A DNA stretch of 49,993 nucleotides from Armatimonadia bacterium (GTDB lineage: Bacteria; Armatimonadota; Zipacnadia; Zipacnadales; JABUFB01). A program made the position numbers and the translations under genes. The notes beneath the pieces were generated by a model, which was given only the letters and a program-made list of their open reading frames with translations, made no database searches and was not told the origin of the DNA. Shown here in pieces: positions 8,428 through 16,594 of this stretch. Positions within the stretch are counted from its first letter, which is position 1; each line of letters begins with the position of its first letter. The stretch spans positions 1 through 49,993 of the forward strand of contig JBDKVB010000103.1 of assembly GCA_039679385.1 (NCBI GenBank), in the 5' to 3' direction.

Positions 8428-11400
8428 CTAGGCCCCGAACAACTTCACGTAGACCTTCAGCTCCAGTTGCTTCAGGTACCCGCCCGGGTCATCCATCACG
8501 AAGTAGCCGACGTAGTACGGGCCCTGCCGGTAGTAGCGGACCCTCGTCTTGTACTGCCCGGTCACTGGGTCGAGGTCACGCAGGATGTCCGTTGCCTGCG
8601 CAGCGCTTGGCGCAGCGTTCTTGACGAAGTCGGCGTAGTGGAAGGTGCGGTTGAAGCGGAAGATGCTCTGCGCGACCCCCGGATCTCTGTCGAAGATGTG
8701 CCACTCGCAGTAGAAGCAGGCGCCAGGCAGGTAGGCCTCTGCGTCGCTGGTCACCTGCCAGGGCGGCTGGTCCTTGTCCACCGCGACCTTCTCACCGGCC
8801 CTCGCACTGACGATCGCGGGATTGTGCGCCCAGGCGTAGGGGGCAATCTCCTTGTCATCCGTCGAACCAAGGAACCGGTTGTCATAGAGCCCGACGCGGA
8901 TGATCGGCTCCTTGACTACCCAGATCTCACCCGAGGCGTTGGGGTCGGTGTGCAGATTGTCACTGAGGGTGAAGCTGAGCATGTGGATGCTGGACTTCAC
9001 CCAGTAGGTCGGCACCTTCCTTATGAGCAGGCTGGCCTTGGCCCAGTGTCCACCACCACCGGGCACCATGGCCGTCTCCCAGCCGCCCTCCGCAGGCTGG
9101 AAAGCGCTAACATTGACGTCGCCCGGTCCGATCGGCTCCACGGCGACCGACTCCATCTTGGGGTCGCCGCTGAAGGTCGCGGAGCGCTGGTTGTCAAAGA
9201 CGTAGGCCGGGTAGCCGATGTTGTCCCAGGTGTCGCTGACCTTCTCGAACTGCATCCCGGTCGCGGTCTTGTAGATGTGCTCGACGAAGGCCTCCGTTGC
9301 GCCCATGAGGTCGCCCTTCCAGACGCTGACGAGGATGCGTCCGAGCCGATTCAGAACCTCAAAGAGCATCTTGATCTGGGCCCAGGTAGAGGGATAGTCC
9401 TCCTCCAGGATGCTCAAGGAGACCCCGATCCGGTTGTACTGCTTGAGGTCGTTCTCAGTCCATTGCGCCACCGGCCAGCGCGGGAAGATGATGTTCCGTT
9501 TGTCCGGTGCCGGAAGCTGGCGGATGTAAACCGAACCGCCCCAGGTTGGCCAGCCGTCCTGCACGACCGAGGCCTTGGTGCCGGCGACGATCATGTCCTC
9601 CTGCTCCTCGGGAGTCGTTCCCATGCTGGGAGTGCGCAGTCGCGAGACCGTCGAGCAGATGTGGAACTCCCCGTCGCCGTCGTCCATGTCGTCGTCGTCG
9701 GGCTCCGACTGGTCGCTGACCTCCAGCGCTCGCAGCTCAGCCACATAGGAGAAGGGGAGACCGCCGGCCTGGCTGTCGAAGTCCAGGTTCACCCGCTCCA
9801 GTGACCCCATCTCGGTCCAGTAGTTGCCATTGTAGGTGAGACCGGTCGTCCGCAGTTTCGCCAGGCTGACCGGGTCGGTCGACAGCAGCACGCTGTAGTT
9901 GCCGACCTTGGCCGCCGGACACCGCAGGCGCAGTTCGCCTCCATACTCGCGCACCTCGGGGCTCAGCTTCTCGTCGTTGCACAGCACCTCCAGGTCGGGC
10001 CAGGCCACGGGCTCGACGCCGACACGAGAGCTCAGAACGATATCCAGACTCGCGGGCGTGCCATCCTTGTGTGTCGGGTAGTTCGGCTGGAAGGCCGCCT
10101 CGCATACGTACAGCGGCGGGCCGCTCTCGGGTGGGTTCTGGCGGTTGTAGAAGCTCAGCATCGTGGGCTTGTCCAGCCCCGGACGCAGGATCGCCTGTTC
10201 GGCAATCGCCAGCGTGCCCTGGACAGGTCCGTTGGCAGGTACCAGGCGCTCGACATTGTCGATGCCGCCGGTCTGCACCTGCTTGTCCAGGTTGGTGACA
10301 ATCTCCAGCGTGAACCGCAGGCTGCCCGTGGTCGGGACCTCCTCCTTCGACACCCAGAAGTAGGCATAGTAGGCCCGTGGCTCCTCGATGAACTCAATCT
10401 GCTTGTCGCCGGCGACCAGGGGCGTCCAGCCGGTCACCGTCACGGTGGCCGTCGGTGGTTGGGGTGCATCGAAGGGTGTGGTCCTGACGAGCGGTCCCCC
10501 AACAGTGGGCGAAGGTATCTGGACCTGCACCGCGATCTGTGGCTTCTCCACCGACCACTTGAGCGAGGCCACCCCACGAGGCCTGATGAGTGTGACCACA
10601 GCGCGGTACAGCCCGGCCTTGGCCACAGGGAACTGTCGTGAGCAGGAGTTCTGCCCGGAGGGGATGTACACCGCCGGTCCAGCCAGCGCCCCTACCAGAA
10701 CCGGGCTCGCCACCGTCCCAGGCGTTCCGCGCAAGGTTCTTGGCCGCGGACCTCCGGCCGTGGCGGTCGGTGCCGCGGAGAGGGCGCCGCTGGTCGGTGC
10801 TGCGGACAGGCGGCCAGCAGTCGGCATCGCGGGCAGGCCGCCGCCGGTCGGTGCCGCGGAGAGGGTGATACCGCCACCTCCGAGAGGCACGTCGTCACCT
10901 TCCGCTCCGAAGGACGCATCTCGGATCGGCGCTGGCGCAGCCTTGGGCATGAGTTCAGGAAGTAGCGTACTCACCGCAGGCAGCGCTGAGGTCTTGCCCT
11001 GAGCGGCCGCGATCCAGGCTGCCACCTCCTGCTCCGTCGGCGCCTGGGAGCCGAAGCCTCGTGCCCAGGCGCCCGCCATGAGTGTCAGGCGGCGCTCCTG
11101 GCCCCTGTAGCGGGCAAGGTCCTGCGGACGCTCAATGCCAAGCGCCTGCACCAGTCGCAGGCAATTCGCGTCTGTCCCCTTCGCTCCTAACAGCGGTGCC
11201 AGCTCCGCCTGCTGAGCACGCAGCAGAACCGTACTCGGGCTCAGACCCGTCTGCTGGCTGACCGCGAGCAGACTCTGGCGGTCCTTCACCGGCTGAGGCA
11301 GTCCCGCCAGGGGTGCGACTCGCGTTGGCGCTCTGCGTGGTGGAAGTGGCTGACCGAACAGCGGATTCAGGAAACCGAGGGGTGACCAGGAGGTCACCGA

Positions 11401-11583
11401 GGTGAAAGAAGAAGGATGCGCCTTGCCGGCCAGGAACACCAGAAGGGCGATGAAGAGTACTACGACCAGAAACCACTTGCGGTAGTGGCTGGAGGCGCGT
11501 TGGTGCCCGCCTCCGACGAGATACCCCTTTCCATGCTCCAGGGCAAAGCCGCTCTGTCGCACCATGCCCTTCAACCTCCCCAT
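8428..11583 (-). CDS. Large membrane-anchored protein with DUF4332-like region
   Basis: This 1051-residue protein of unknown function has one membrane segment near the N-terminus (about 36-52, KWFLVVVLFIALLVFLAG), so most of it probably faces outside the cytoplasm. Residues about 100-197 (SLLAVSQQTGLSPSTVLLRA, then LRLVQALGIERPQDLARY, then TEQEVAAWIAAAQ) resemble the helix-hairpin-helix repeats of DUF4332 proteins. A low-complexity Ala/Pro/Gly/Thr linker (about 238-290) contains a nine-residue tandem repeat. The remaining ~750 residues look beta-rich, with an acidic DDDDMDDGDGE run near 625-640, and suggest several immunoglobulin-like or calcium-affected modules. I cannot name any of them. 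An internal ATG at 11565 has a better GGAGG site and may be the real start. It is the only gene between two non-coding gaps. Confidence 0.75.
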   Translation of the reverse strand: MGRLKGMVRQSGFALEHGKGYLVGGGHQRASSHYRKWFLVVVLFIALLVFLAGKAHPSSFTSVTSWSPLGFLNPLFGQPLPPRRAPTRVAPLAGLPQPVKDRQSLLAVSQQTGLSPSTVLLRAQQAELAPLLGAKGTDANCLRLVQALGIERPQDLARYRGQERRLTLMAGAWARGFGSQAPTEQEVAAWIAAAQGKTSALPAVSTLLPELMPKAAPAPIRDASFGAEGDDVPLGGGGITLSAAPTGGGLPAMPTAGRLSAAPTSGALSAAPTATAGGPRPRTLRGTPGTVASPVLVGALAGPAVYIPSGQNSCSRQFPVAKAGLYRAVVTLIRPRGVASLKWSVEKPQIAVQVQIPSPTVGGPLVRTTPFDAPQPPTATVTVTGWTPLVAGDKQIEFIEEPRAYYAYFWVSKEEVPTTGSLRFTLEIVTNLDKQVQTGGIDNVERLVPANGPVQGTLAIAEQAILRPGLDKPTMLSFYNRQNPPESGPPLYVCEAAFQPNYPTHKDGTPASLDIVLSSRVGVEPVAWPDLEVLCNDEKLSPEVREYGGELRLRCPAAKVGNYSVLLSTDPVSLAKLRTTGLTYNGNYWTEMGSLERVNLDFDSQAGGLPFSYVAELRALEVSDQSEPDDDDMDDGDGEFHICSTVSRLRTPSMGTTPEEQEDMIVAGTKASVVQDGWPTWGGSVYIRQLPAPDKRNIIFPRWPVAQWTENDLKQYNRIGVSLSILEEDYPSTWAQIKMLFEVLNRLGRILVSVWKGDLMGATEAFVEHIYKTATGMQFEKVSDTWDNIGYPAYVFDNQRSATFSGDPKMESVAVEPIGPGDVNVSAFQPAEGGWETAMVPGGGGHWAKASLLIRKVPTYWVKSSIHMLSFTLSDNLHTDPNASGEIWVVKEPIIRVGLYDNRFLGSTDDKEIAPYAWAHNPAIVSARAGEKVAVDKDQPPWQVTSDAEAYLPGACFYCEWHIFDRDPGVAQSIFRFNRTFHYADFVKNAAPSAAQATDILRDLDPVTGQYKTRVRYYRQGPYYVGYFVMDDPGGYLKQLELKVYVKLFGA
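10766..10873. repeat. 27-base tandem repeat, four units, inside the 1051-aa gene
   Basis: Four consecutive 27-base units begin GTCGGTGCCGCGGAGAGG or a close variant, at 10766, 10793, 10820 and 10847. Because 27 is a multiple of three, each unit adds nine residues to the Ala/Gly/Pro/Thr linker (pattern LSAAPT-x-G). Units 1 and 4 are most alike and unit 3 is the most diverged. Confidence 0.8.
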
Positions 11584-11635
11584 CCCTCAGCCCCCCGGGG
11601 TGCAGACCATGACTGGTTACTCCTTCGGAGTCCAG

Positions 11636-11700
11636 GGCCGGAATCCTGCCACCTGGAAGATGCCAATTCGGCCGGACCCTGCCACCTGGTGTCAGGGTCC
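11636..11700. repeat. Direct repeat plus inverted repeat in a 206-base gap
   Basis: The string GGCCGGAATCCTGCCACCTGG (11636-11656) recurs as GGCCGGACCCTGCCACCTGG (11670-11689). The second copy is followed by GTGTCAGGGTCC, so GGACCCTG (11674-11681) and CAGGGTCC (11693-11700) form an 8-bp hairpin. The element lies between the ThuA-like stop (11790) and the start of the 1051-aa gene, both on the minus strand. It could be a terminator or operator; no T-run is present. Confidence 0.45.
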
Positions 11701-11789
11701 TAACACGCGCAACAGCCACTCCAAAGCCTGCTGTGACCAGGCCCCGTGAGTGGCTGTTGAGAGGAAATGCCTTGTCTGTCGGAAAGCCG

Positions 11790-12419
11790 CTACTTGCCCG
11801 CGGCCGCCCACATCATTCCGCGCGTCACAAGCTCCAGCACCTGCGGCATGCGCACGTTCTCCGCCACATGGCCCAGGGAGCAGTAGTACACCCGGCCCTT
11901 GCCGTAGCTCTTGGTCCAGATGACCGGCATGGCCGTGTAGCCGAACATGGTGGTCGCGTGGACGCAGTTGGCCGGGTCCACGTGCATGTAGTACTGCTCC
12001 GAGGTGATCTCGAAATCGTCGATCCCCTGTGTCAGCGGGTGCCACGGGTCGAGGAGGTGGACCTTGTACGTCATGCCGGCGCCACCGGGATGCGCGACCC
12101 ACTGGCCGCCGACCATGTACTGGAACTCGGTCTGCTGGCGGAAGGCGTCGCCCATCCCACCATGCACGCCGGCGATCCCGCAGCCATTCTTCACCGCCTC
12201 CAGCAGGGGCTTGAGCTGGTCGCCGCTGATGTCACCCATGGTCCAGATCGGGACCACCAGGCTGAGCGACTGCATGAGCGCCTCGTCCTTGAAGGAGTCG
12301 AGGGTGTCGGATACGGTGACGTCCACGCCGTTCTTGCGCAAAGCTTCGACCAGAATCTCAGAGACCGGTCCGGGCTCGTGGCCCTGCCAGCCGCCCTGGA
12401 CAACGAGTGCCTTCCTCAT
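11790..12419 (-). CDS. ThuA-like domain protein
   Basis: This 209-residue protein of the ThuA (trehalose-utilisation-like) family has a class I glutamine amidotransferase-like fold. Visible blocks are MRKALVVQGGWQGHEPG, LVVPIWTMGDIS, CGIAGVHGGMGDAF, and GYTAMPVIWTKSYGKGRVYY with SLGHVAEN, all typical of ThuA proteins in sugar-catabolic regions of soil bacteria and Planctomycetes. The start at 12419 follows GGAGAGGGAACCC; the longer frame upstream has no homology and is Arg-rich. ThuA proteins have an uncertain biochemical role; links to disaccharide (trehalose, sucrose or 3-keto-sugar) use are known from genetics. It is transcribed alone here, divergent from the DUF89 gene. Confidence 0.85.
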   Translation of the reverse strand: MRKALVVQGGWQGHEPGPVSEILVEALRKNGVDVTVSDTLDSFKDEALMQSLSLVVPIWTMGDISGDQLKPLLEAVKNGCGIAGVHGGMGDAFRQQTEFQYMVGGQWVAHPGGAGMTYKVHLLDPWHPLTQGIDDFEITSEQYYMHVDPANCVHATTMFGYTAMPVIWTKSYGKGRVYYCSLGHVAENVRMPQVLELVTRGMMWAAAGK

Positions 12420-12548
12420 GGGTTCCCTCTCCATCGTGCCGCGGGCCGTCAGCCCCGGCATCCTCGGCTTAGTGTTGATGCAGTGGTCTCGCTGAACAAA
12501 CACCTTTCCCCATAGGGCGGCGGTATCCTTCCGTCTCCAGGTGCAGCG

Positions 12549-12557
12549 TGGTATACT
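12549..12557 (+). promoter_or_regulatory. Extended -10 element before the DUF89 gene
   Basis: TGGTATACT fits an extended -10 (TGn-TATACT) about 95 bases before the DUF89 ATG at 12652. The expected -35 position holds only TTCCGT, so the extended -10 would have to compensate. Similar GTGGTA-type elements precede larC and argC. Confidence 0.4.
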
Positions 12558-12651
12558 TGCGACGTGGGTCTCTCCAAGCCCATCGCTCTGATCACTGCGC
12601 CGCGGGGTCATGCCCTTCTTGCTGCTCCCCGTCTTCTTCCGAGGTCCCGTC

Positions 12652-13539
12652 ATGAAGGCCCGAAATGCCTGTATCCCCTGCATGTTGTCGCAGGCCTACA
12701 ATACTGCCGTCCAGTGCACTGACGATCGAGAGTTGCAGCGCCGAATCCTCGATGAGACCATGCGCCGCTACACCGGCGTCGATCTGACGCTCACTCCCGG
12801 GGAGCACTCGCAGGTCGCCTTCGAGCTCTGCCGTGAGCTGAGCGGCGTTCACGACCCCTACCATCGCCTCAAGACCGAGTCCAACGAGGCAGCACTGGAG
12901 CTGTACCCGGCCCTTAAGGAGCGTCTTGCCCACAGCGCCGATCCCCTGCGCGATGCCTTGCTGCTCGCCGTCGCGGGCAACATCATCGACCTTGCCATCG
13001 CGAGTCGTTTTGACCTCGTCGAGGACATCGTGAAGCAGATTGACCGCGGCTTCGATGTGGAAGAGCTGGAGGCTTTCCGCGCTGCCCTCGGCCGTGCCCG
13101 GTCGGTGCTCTACCTTGCGGACAACTGCGGCGAGATCGTCTTCGACCGGCTCCTCGTAGAGGTCATCGGCCCCGAGAGGGTCGCCCTGATGGTGAAGGCC
13201 GGTCCCATCGTCAATGATGCGATGCTCGAAGATGCCGAGCAGGTCGGCCTGACGGACCTCTGCCGCGTCGTAGACACGGGGTCGAACTACTTCGGCTTCC
13301 CCTGGGGGATCGTGAGCGAGCAGGCCCGACAGGAGTTCGCCGCCGCCGATCTGGTCATCTCCAAGGGCCACGCCAACTTCGAGACCGTCAGCGAACTGGG
13401 CCCCGAGGGCGACAAGGTCTGGTACCTACTGAAGGTGAAGTGCGACGAGGTCGCCTCCGAGTTGCAGGCCCAGTGCGGCGATATTGTTCTGGTGTCTCAT
13501 TCGTCGGCCCGGAAGCGTGCCGGCGAGGCCCGAGGATAG
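12652..13539 (+). CDS. DUF89 (ARMT1-like) damage-control phosphatase family protein
   Basis: This 295-residue protein has the prokaryotic DUF89 layout: an N-terminal CxxC (MKARNACIPCML, Cys7 and Cys10), a helical region, then the phosphatase core. Core blocks are LYLADNCGEIVFDRLL (Asp157, Asn158), VKAGPIVNDAM (about 182-191), and DLVISKGHANFETVSE. In the family these Asp, Asn and Lys residues bind a divalent metal and the phosphoryl group. Members remove phosphate from damaged or by-product sugar phosphates (metabolite repair). I chose ATG 12652 because the preceding in-frame residues (PFLLLPVFFRGP) lie outside the conserved N-terminus. It is divergent from the ThuA gene, with no partner gene. 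Confidence 0.85.
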   Translation: MKARNACIPCMLSQAYNTAVQCTDDRELQRRILDETMRRYTGVDLTLTPGEHSQVAFELCRELSGVHDPYHRLKTESNEAALELYPALKERLAHSADPLRDALLLAVAGNIIDLAIASRFDLVEDIVKQIDRGFDVEELEAFRAALGRARSVLYLADNCGEIVFDRLLVEVIGPERVALMVKAGPIVNDAMLEDAEQVGLTDLCRVVDTGSNYFGFPWGIVSEQARQEFAAADLVISKGHANFETVSELGPEGDKVWYLLKVKCDEVASELQAQCGDIVLVSHSSARKRAGEARG

Positions 13540-13635
13540 CCTTCATCGCAGGCCTACACTCAGCCCGGTTGTGGTAAACTGCCACCAGGCGACCAAGGTC
13601 GCTGGTCGCACCTTTGTGCCGAGGAAGGGGTCGCA

Positions 13636-14265
13636 ATGCCCGCCCTCACTGCAAAAGCCTGTATGCTCCTCGCCGTTGTGTGCGCCCTCCTGATCTGTGG
13701 GTGTCGCTCTGCGACCCCGCCGGCCCCAGCCGGCCCTACAGCTCCCCCTGCAAATCCTACCGCACCGGCGCCCGTTGCTGCAGCTCCGTCTGCACCGCAG
13801 GCCCAGGCCGCTCCCTCGGGAGACGCCGGCTTCCTGCAGGGCCTCCAACGCGTCGCCGATACCCGCGTCCAGTACCGCTATGTCGTCGACGAGCAGGCCG
13901 GCGAGTACCACTGGTGGACCTGCCCGCGGGTTGCCGGGCAGACGGGCATCAAGCCCACGACCATGAGCAGGGAAGAGCTCAAGGCCCGGGGCTATAGGCC
14001 CTGTCAGGTCTGTCGTCCCGACATGGACGTGCCGCCTCCGGCTCCGAAGGCCCCGGAGAAGCCTAAGCCTGATGAGCGTCGCCGCAAGCTGGAGCAGCCC
14101 ATCAAGGTGGAGGCCGTGAACCAGGAGGCGGCCAACGCCGAGGCCGACAAGACTCCCGACGCCGGCGCCACCAGGGCAGAGAAGGGTGCTGCTACCAAGG
14201 CCGCTCCCGCGGGCGGCGCAAGGCCTTCGCCGACTCATCCCGTTCCCAGGCAGGCCCCTCGCTGA
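13636..14265 (+). CDS. Lipoprotein with Ada-like HxxxC-CxxC metal site
   Basis: This 209-residue protein starts with a lipoprotein signal: a Lys-bearing n-region, a hydrophobic core LLAVVCALLI, then a CGC box where Cys23 after Gly22 is the likely lipidation site. A Pro/Ala-rich linker follows to about residue 62. The only ordered region is about 63-130: FLQGLQRVADTRVQYRYVVD, then YHWWTCPRV and EELKARGYRPCQVCRPD. His92, Cys96, Cys123 and Cys126 resemble the zinc site of the Ada N-terminal domain and of extracellular nuclease-linked domains. The C-terminal tail is Lys/Glu/Ala-rich. It has a GAGGAAGGGG ribosome site. The function is unknown; metal binding is inferred from the motif only. Confidence 0.75.
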   Translation: MPALTAKACMLLAVVCALLICGCRSATPPAPAGPTAPPANPTAPAPVAAAPSAPQAQAAPSGDAGFLQGLQRVADTRVQYRYVVDEQAGEYHWWTCPRVAGQTGIKPTTMSREELKARGYRPCQVCRPDMDVPPPAPKAPEKPKPDERRRKLEQPIKVEAVNQEAANAEADKTPDAGATRAEKGAATKAAPAGGARPSPTHPVPRQAPR

Positions 14266-14338
14266 TCGCCGGAAGGTACGCGATGCTCTGACGGGGAAGA
14301 ACCCGAGGCTTGAGTGACAACGCCGAGGGAGGCTTCCC

Positions 14339-15100
14339 ATGCGACTGGGGACTGTAACCTACAACCTTGCCAAAGACTGGAACCTTGACCAGCTCCTGGA
14401 TATGTGCCGCAAGACCGGCTTCGAGGGCGTCGAACTACGCACCACGCATGCTCATGGCGTCGAGCCGAGCCTGACCGCCGAGGAGCGGGCCACCGTCAAG
14501 GGCAAGTTCCAGCAGAACGGAGTCGTGTTGTGCGGCCTGGGGACCGTCTGCGAGTACCACTCGGCCGATCCCGAGGTCGTCCGCCAGAACATCAAGCTCA
14601 CCGAGGACTTCATCAAGCTGGCCAAGGACGTGGGCGCCATCGGCGTCAAGGTCCGGCCGAACGGCTTCGCCGAGGACAAGGGCATCAGCAAGGAGCAAAC
14701 GCTGGAGCAGATCGGCAACGCGCTCCTCGACTGCGCCAAGATCGCCGAGCCCTACGGGATCGAGCTGTGGCTTGAGGTGCACGGGCCGGGGACCAGCCAT
14801 CCGCCCTACATCCAGCGGATCATGGAGGTCGCCGACCACCCGCTCGTGGGTGTGTGCTGGAACTGCAACCAGGCCGACATCAAGGACGACTCCATCCAGG
14901 AGTACCTTACCCCGCTCGTCCACAGAGTCCGCGAGTGCCACATCCACGACCTGTACGAGGACTACCCCTACTTCGAGCTCATCAGTATGCTGCAGGAGGT
15001 CGACTTCGACGGCTTCTGCCTGACCGAGATGCCGGAGAGTTGCGAGCCCGAGCGGCTGATGAAGTACTACCGCCTGCTCTGGAGCGAGTGGACCGAGTAG
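14339..15100 (+). CDS. Sugar phosphate isomerase/epimerase (xylose isomerase-like TIM barrel)
   Basis: This 253-residue single-domain protein of the AP endonuclease 2/xylose isomerase-like superfamily begins MRLGTVTYNLAKDWNLDQLL with the strand KTGFEGVELRTTHAHG. Likely metal ligands are Glu in ELWLEVHGPG, the WNCNQAD strand, His in RECHIHDLY and Glu in CLTEMPES. Members isomerise or epimerise sugars and cyclitols (inosose, 3-keto-sugars, erythrulose phosphates). The substrate is unknown. The start follows GAGGGAGG. It stands alone, 73 bases after the lipoprotein, and ends before a strong hairpin. It may work with the ThuA and Gfo/Idh proteins nearby, which often occur with such isomerases. 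Confidence 0.88.
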   Translation: MRLGTVTYNLAKDWNLDQLLDMCRKTGFEGVELRTTHAHGVEPSLTAEERATVKGKFQQNGVVLCGLGTVCEYHSADPEVVRQNIKLTEDFIKLAKDVGAIGVKVRPNGFAEDKGISKEQTLEQIGNALLDCAKIAEPYGIELWLEVHGPGTSHPPYIQRIMEVADHPLVGVCWNCNQADIKDDSIQEYLTPLVHRVRECHIHDLYEDYPYFELISMLQEVDFDGFCLTEMPESCEPERLMKYYRLLWSEWTE

Positions 15101-15137
15101 CCCTGCAGCAGTCCACGACTACAGCCATCGCAAACAC

Positions 15138-15167
15138 AGACGGCGGCCCTTCCCGGGGCCGCCGTCT
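15138..15167. terminator. Bidirectional terminator between convergent genes
   Basis: A 12-bp perfect stem AGACGGCGGCCC / GGGCCGCCGTCT with a six-base loop lies between the isomerase stop (15100) and the TldE stop (15200), which face each other. The plus side is followed by TCGCTATTCGTG and the minus side by GTGTTTGCGATGG. The tails are only moderately T-rich, but the position is classical. Confidence 0.75.
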
Positions 15168-15199
15168 TCGCTATTCGTGTCGGGTTGCCGGCGGACCGC

Positions 15200-16537
15200 C
15201 TACGCGCCGCCGATCACCATGATGCCGTCGATGAGAACGCTGGGGACGATGGTCCCAGGCTCCTCGCGGTAGTCGCTGGAGACCGCCGTGATGTTGTTGA
15301 GCATCTCGAAGACATCGCTGCCGATCATCGTGGTCTTGACGGGATAGGCTAGCTGCCCCTTCTCGATCTTGAAGCCGAAGTCGACGGTGGCCGAGATGTC
15401 GCCCGTCGCTGACTCGGGCTGCAGGCCGCCCGAGTTCACATACAGTCCCTCGTCGATCCCGGCGATCAGCTCCGCCTCCGTCTTGTCGCCTCGCTCCATC
15501 TGCGCGTTGCCGTAGCCGATGCCCACGGCGGGTGAGTAGCCGCCACGCATCGCATGGCCCGTGCTCGGAACCCCGGCCTTGTTCGCGGTGTAGGAGTTGT
15601 GCAGGTAGCTGGGCAGCACGCCCTTCTCAAGGAGAGCTCGGCGCTGCTTGGGCGTACCTTCGGCATCGACCCCATGGGAGGCGAGACCACCCGGAACGAA
15701 GGGCTCCTCCCACACCGTCAGCAGGGGAGAGGCAATCTGCTGCCCTTCCTTGCCGATCATGAAGGACCGCTTGCGCTGAATCCCCTCGGCATTGGCGGCG
15801 CCGATGGCTGAGCCGATGAGGCTCGCGGCCGCCATGGGTCCAAGCACCAGCGGCATCCGGGCCTTCCCGACGTGCTTTGCGCCGAGGAACTTGAGCGCTT
15901 GGTCGGTAGCGATCTTCCCCACACCCTCAGGCTTGAAGTCGGCCATCTGGCGCGCGACATCGTACTCGAAGTACGCGCCGACATCCTCGCCCTTCATGAC
16001 CACGGCCATGAAGCTGATGCTGACCTCGGTGCTGCGCGTGTAGAGGGAGACGCCCGTGGAGCTGACGATGGCTCGCTCGCCACACCCGAGACCGGCGTCA
16101 CCGGACAGCGCCAGGTCCGGCGTGACCTCCCGCGCTTCCTCGATCCCCCGCTGACACCACTCGACTACCTGCTCCGCAGGAAGGCCCGCGACTGCATCAT
16201 CCCAGAGCAGAGGCACTTCCTGGTAGGGCTGGGGCTCCGGCAGGTTCCTGAAGTCCGGGTCGCCGTGGGTGGCCCTGGCCATGTCGGCCGCCTGCTGACC
16301 CACCTCGCGGGCTGCCGCTTCGCTCAGAGTAGTGGTGGTTGCAGCGCCCATGCCGCCCCTGAAGAAGGCGCGGACACCGATGCCGTAGTCGCGGACCACC
16401 TCGCATTCGCGGATGCTGGTGTTCTCCACGATCACGCCGACGCTGCGACCGGAGGCGACGACGGCATCAGCCCACTCGGCTCCGGACTTCATGGCGGACT
16501 GGACGGCAAGCTGGGCGATATCAACAAGGGATGACAT
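15200..16537 (-). CDS. pmbA: TldE/PmbA-family metalloprotease subunit
   Basis: This 445-residue protein is of the TldD/PmbA family, TldE type: MSSLVDIAQLAVQSAMKSGAEWADAVV, an early GIGVRAFFRGGMGAA block, a central ARMPLVLGPMAAASLIGSAI in place of the HExxxH helix, and C-terminal GGLQPESATGDIS, typical of PmbA. TldE has no metal site of its own; it pairs with TldD to form a protease that degrades unfolded peptides and matures microcin/RiPP-type precursors. Here it lies 1.1 kb from its partner tldD (17665-19059), with an oxidoreductase gene between. The start follows CGGGAGTGCATC. Confidence 0.92.
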   Translation of the reverse strand: MSSLVDIAQLAVQSAMKSGAEWADAVVASGRSVGVIVENTSIRECEVVRDYGIGVRAFFRGGMGAATTTTLSEAAAREVGQQAADMARATHGDPDFRNLPEPQPYQEVPLLWDDAVAGLPAEQVVEWCQRGIEEAREVTPDLALSGDAGLGCGERAIVSSTGVSLYTRSTEVSISFMAVVMKGEDVGAYFEYDVARQMADFKPEGVGKIATDQALKFLGAKHVGKARMPLVLGPMAAASLIGSAIGAANAEGIQRKRSFMIGKEGQQIASPLLTVWEEPFVPGGLASHGVDAEGTPKQRRALLEKGVLPSYLHNSYTANKAGVPSTGHAMRGGYSPAVGIGYGNAQMERGDKTEAELIAGIDEGLYVNSGGLQPESATGDISATVDFGFKIEKGQLAYPVKTTMIGSDVFEMLNNITAVSSDYREEPGTIVPSVLIDGIMVIGGA

Positions 16538-16594
16538 GATGCACTCCCGGTGAAACGTGGTTTGGCTGCGGCAAGCGCCGCTGACGGGTTGTGG

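Noticed and set aside
10766-10873. CRISPR array
   Set aside because: Repeats are directly adjacent with no spacers and encode a protein linker.
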